DNA of 6,953 bases from an uncultured Capnocytophaga sp. (GTDB lineage Bacteria; Bacteroidota; Bacteroidia; Flavobacteriales; Flavobacteriaceae), in NCBI GenBank assembly GCA_915070235.1, contig CAJZFM010000115.1, forward strand, positions 1 to 6,953, in the 5' to 3' direction. Made by a program: the position numbers and the translations under genes. Shown piece by piece: positions 6,547 to 6,953 of this stretch (positions are counted from its first letter, which is position 1; each line of letters starts with the position of its first letter). Below the pieces are notes generated by a model, which saw only the letters and a list, made by a program, of their open reading frames with translations, did no database searches and was not told the DNA's origin.

Positions 6547-6579
6547 TGAAAAAAATTTTTTTTATTTAAAATATAGTTG

Positions 6580-6587
6580 TACTTTTG
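6580..6587 (+). promoter_or_regulatory. Bacteroidetes -7 box for lptE
   Basis: TACTTTTG on the plus strand matches TAnnTTTG. It ends only 12 bases before the likely TTG start of lptE, so the transcript would have a leader of only a few bases. No -33 TTTG is visible. It is the only good plus-strand box in the gap. Confidence 0.5.
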
Positions 6588-6599
6588 CCAAAAATTTTT

Positions 6600-6953
6600 T
6601 TGTTGAAAAGGATAGTCATATTTCTCTGTGTTTGCTGCTGCTTATCCTCTTGTGGAATTTATAACTTTACAGGAGGAAGTACGGGAGATGCAAAGACCTT
6701 TCAGGTGAATTTTTTCCAAAATAGGGCACCCCTTATTGAGCCTGGTATGGATAGGGATTTTACATTCTATTTGCAGGATTTGATCAATAACCAGACGAAT
6801 CTTTCCCTGACCTCTACCAATGGTGACTTGGTATATGAGGGGGAAATAACCAGTTTTACTATTGCCCCTATGGCGGCTAATGCCCAGCAACAGGCTGCAC
6901 AGAACCGCCTTTCGGTAACCATTAATGTACGCTTTACCAATACTAAGGACTCG
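6600..6953 (+). CDS. lptE: LPS assembly lipoprotein LptE, N-terminal part
   Basis: The 118 codons run off the window end. The product, MLKRIVIFLCVCCCLSSC then GIYNFTGGSTGDAKTFQV, is a lipoprotein: positive start, hydrophobic stretch, lipobox LSSC with the lipidated Cys at 18. The following GIYNFTGG, the PLIEPGM segment, LQDLINNQTNLSLT and AANAQQQAAQNRLSVTINVR fit the flavobacterial LptE family as I know it. LptE sits in the outer membrane as the plug partner of LptD, which inserts lipopolysaccharide. There is no in-frame ATG near the start. The likely start is one of two adjacent TTG codons (6600 or 6603), which gives a signal peptide of normal length. Glycine rather than acidic residues after the Cys fits a periplasm-facing outer membrane lipoprotein. 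Identity is good; the exact start is uncertain. Confidence 0.87.
   Translation, partial: MLKRIVIFLCVCCCLSSCGIYNFTGGSTGDAKTFQVNFFQNRAPLIEPGMDRDFTFYLQDLINNQTNLSLTSTNGDLVYEGEITSFTIAPMAANAQQQAAQNRLSVTINVRFTNTKDS

Larger units (their letters stand above)
6520..6599. promoter_or_regulatory. AT-rich divergent promoter region
   Basis: This 80-base gap between the permease operon and lptE is very AT-rich, with A and T tracts at 6549-6563 and 6590-6601. It holds two opposed -7 boxes, 33 bases apart. Curved or easily melted DNA is likely, and the two promoters may affect each other. Confidence 0.5.

Noticed and set aside
6642..6890. Minus-strand open frame opposite lptE
   Set aside because: The plus strand carries a convincing LptE with lipobox; the antisense product has no recognisable features.

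Overview
The window looks like chromosomal DNA of a member of the Bacteroidota, most probably a Flavobacteriia of the Capnocytophaga type. The support is: four promoter boxes of the Bacteroidetes type (TAnnTTTG), AT-rich intergenic DNA, start codons without clear Shine-Dalgarno sequences, an LptE of the flavobacterial kind, and a tRNA gene with no encoded CCA. The genus is a guess; the phylum is fairly safe. There is no sign of phage, transposon or CRISPR.

Layout: bases 1-881 (minus) hold the N-terminal membrane half of an ABC exporter cut by the window edge. A 202-base divergent promoter region follows. Then yqeY (1084-1533, plus) and, 21 bases later, a tRNA-Arg gene with anticodon UCG (1555-1628, plus). 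Bases 1629-6519 (minus) form one operon-like block of four genes. In order of transcription these are an unrecognised four-helix membrane protein (6519-5809) and three tandem paralogous aromatic amino acid permeases of the Mtr/TnaB/TyrP (HAAAP) family (5798-4557, 4521-3301, 3257-1629), with gaps of 10, 35 and 43 bases. A short AT-rich divergent promoter region (6520-6599) separates this block from the start of lptE (6600 to the window end, plus).

How the genes fit together: the permease block is the accessory-looking part. It is a triplicated importer for tryptophan or tyrosine, headed by an unknown membrane protein. Copy 1 keeps the Mtr-like Phe-Gly-Phe-His-Gly-Asn-Val-Pro motif, while copies 2 and 3 replace Gly-Asn with Val-Cys or Ile-Cys, which suggests the copies have diverged in substrate or affinity. 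Copy 3 carries an extra 128-residue membrane tail. That tail joins the permease exactly at an A4 tract where one extra base would restore a double stop, so it is either a recent gene fusion or a sequence error hiding a separate 117-residue gene.

The 3' end of copy 3 also encodes the intrinsic terminator of the convergent tRNA, with no spacer between the two genes. The flanking ABC exporter, yqeY, tRNA and lptE are ordinary housekeeping or envelope genes. I found no clear new defence or mobile system.
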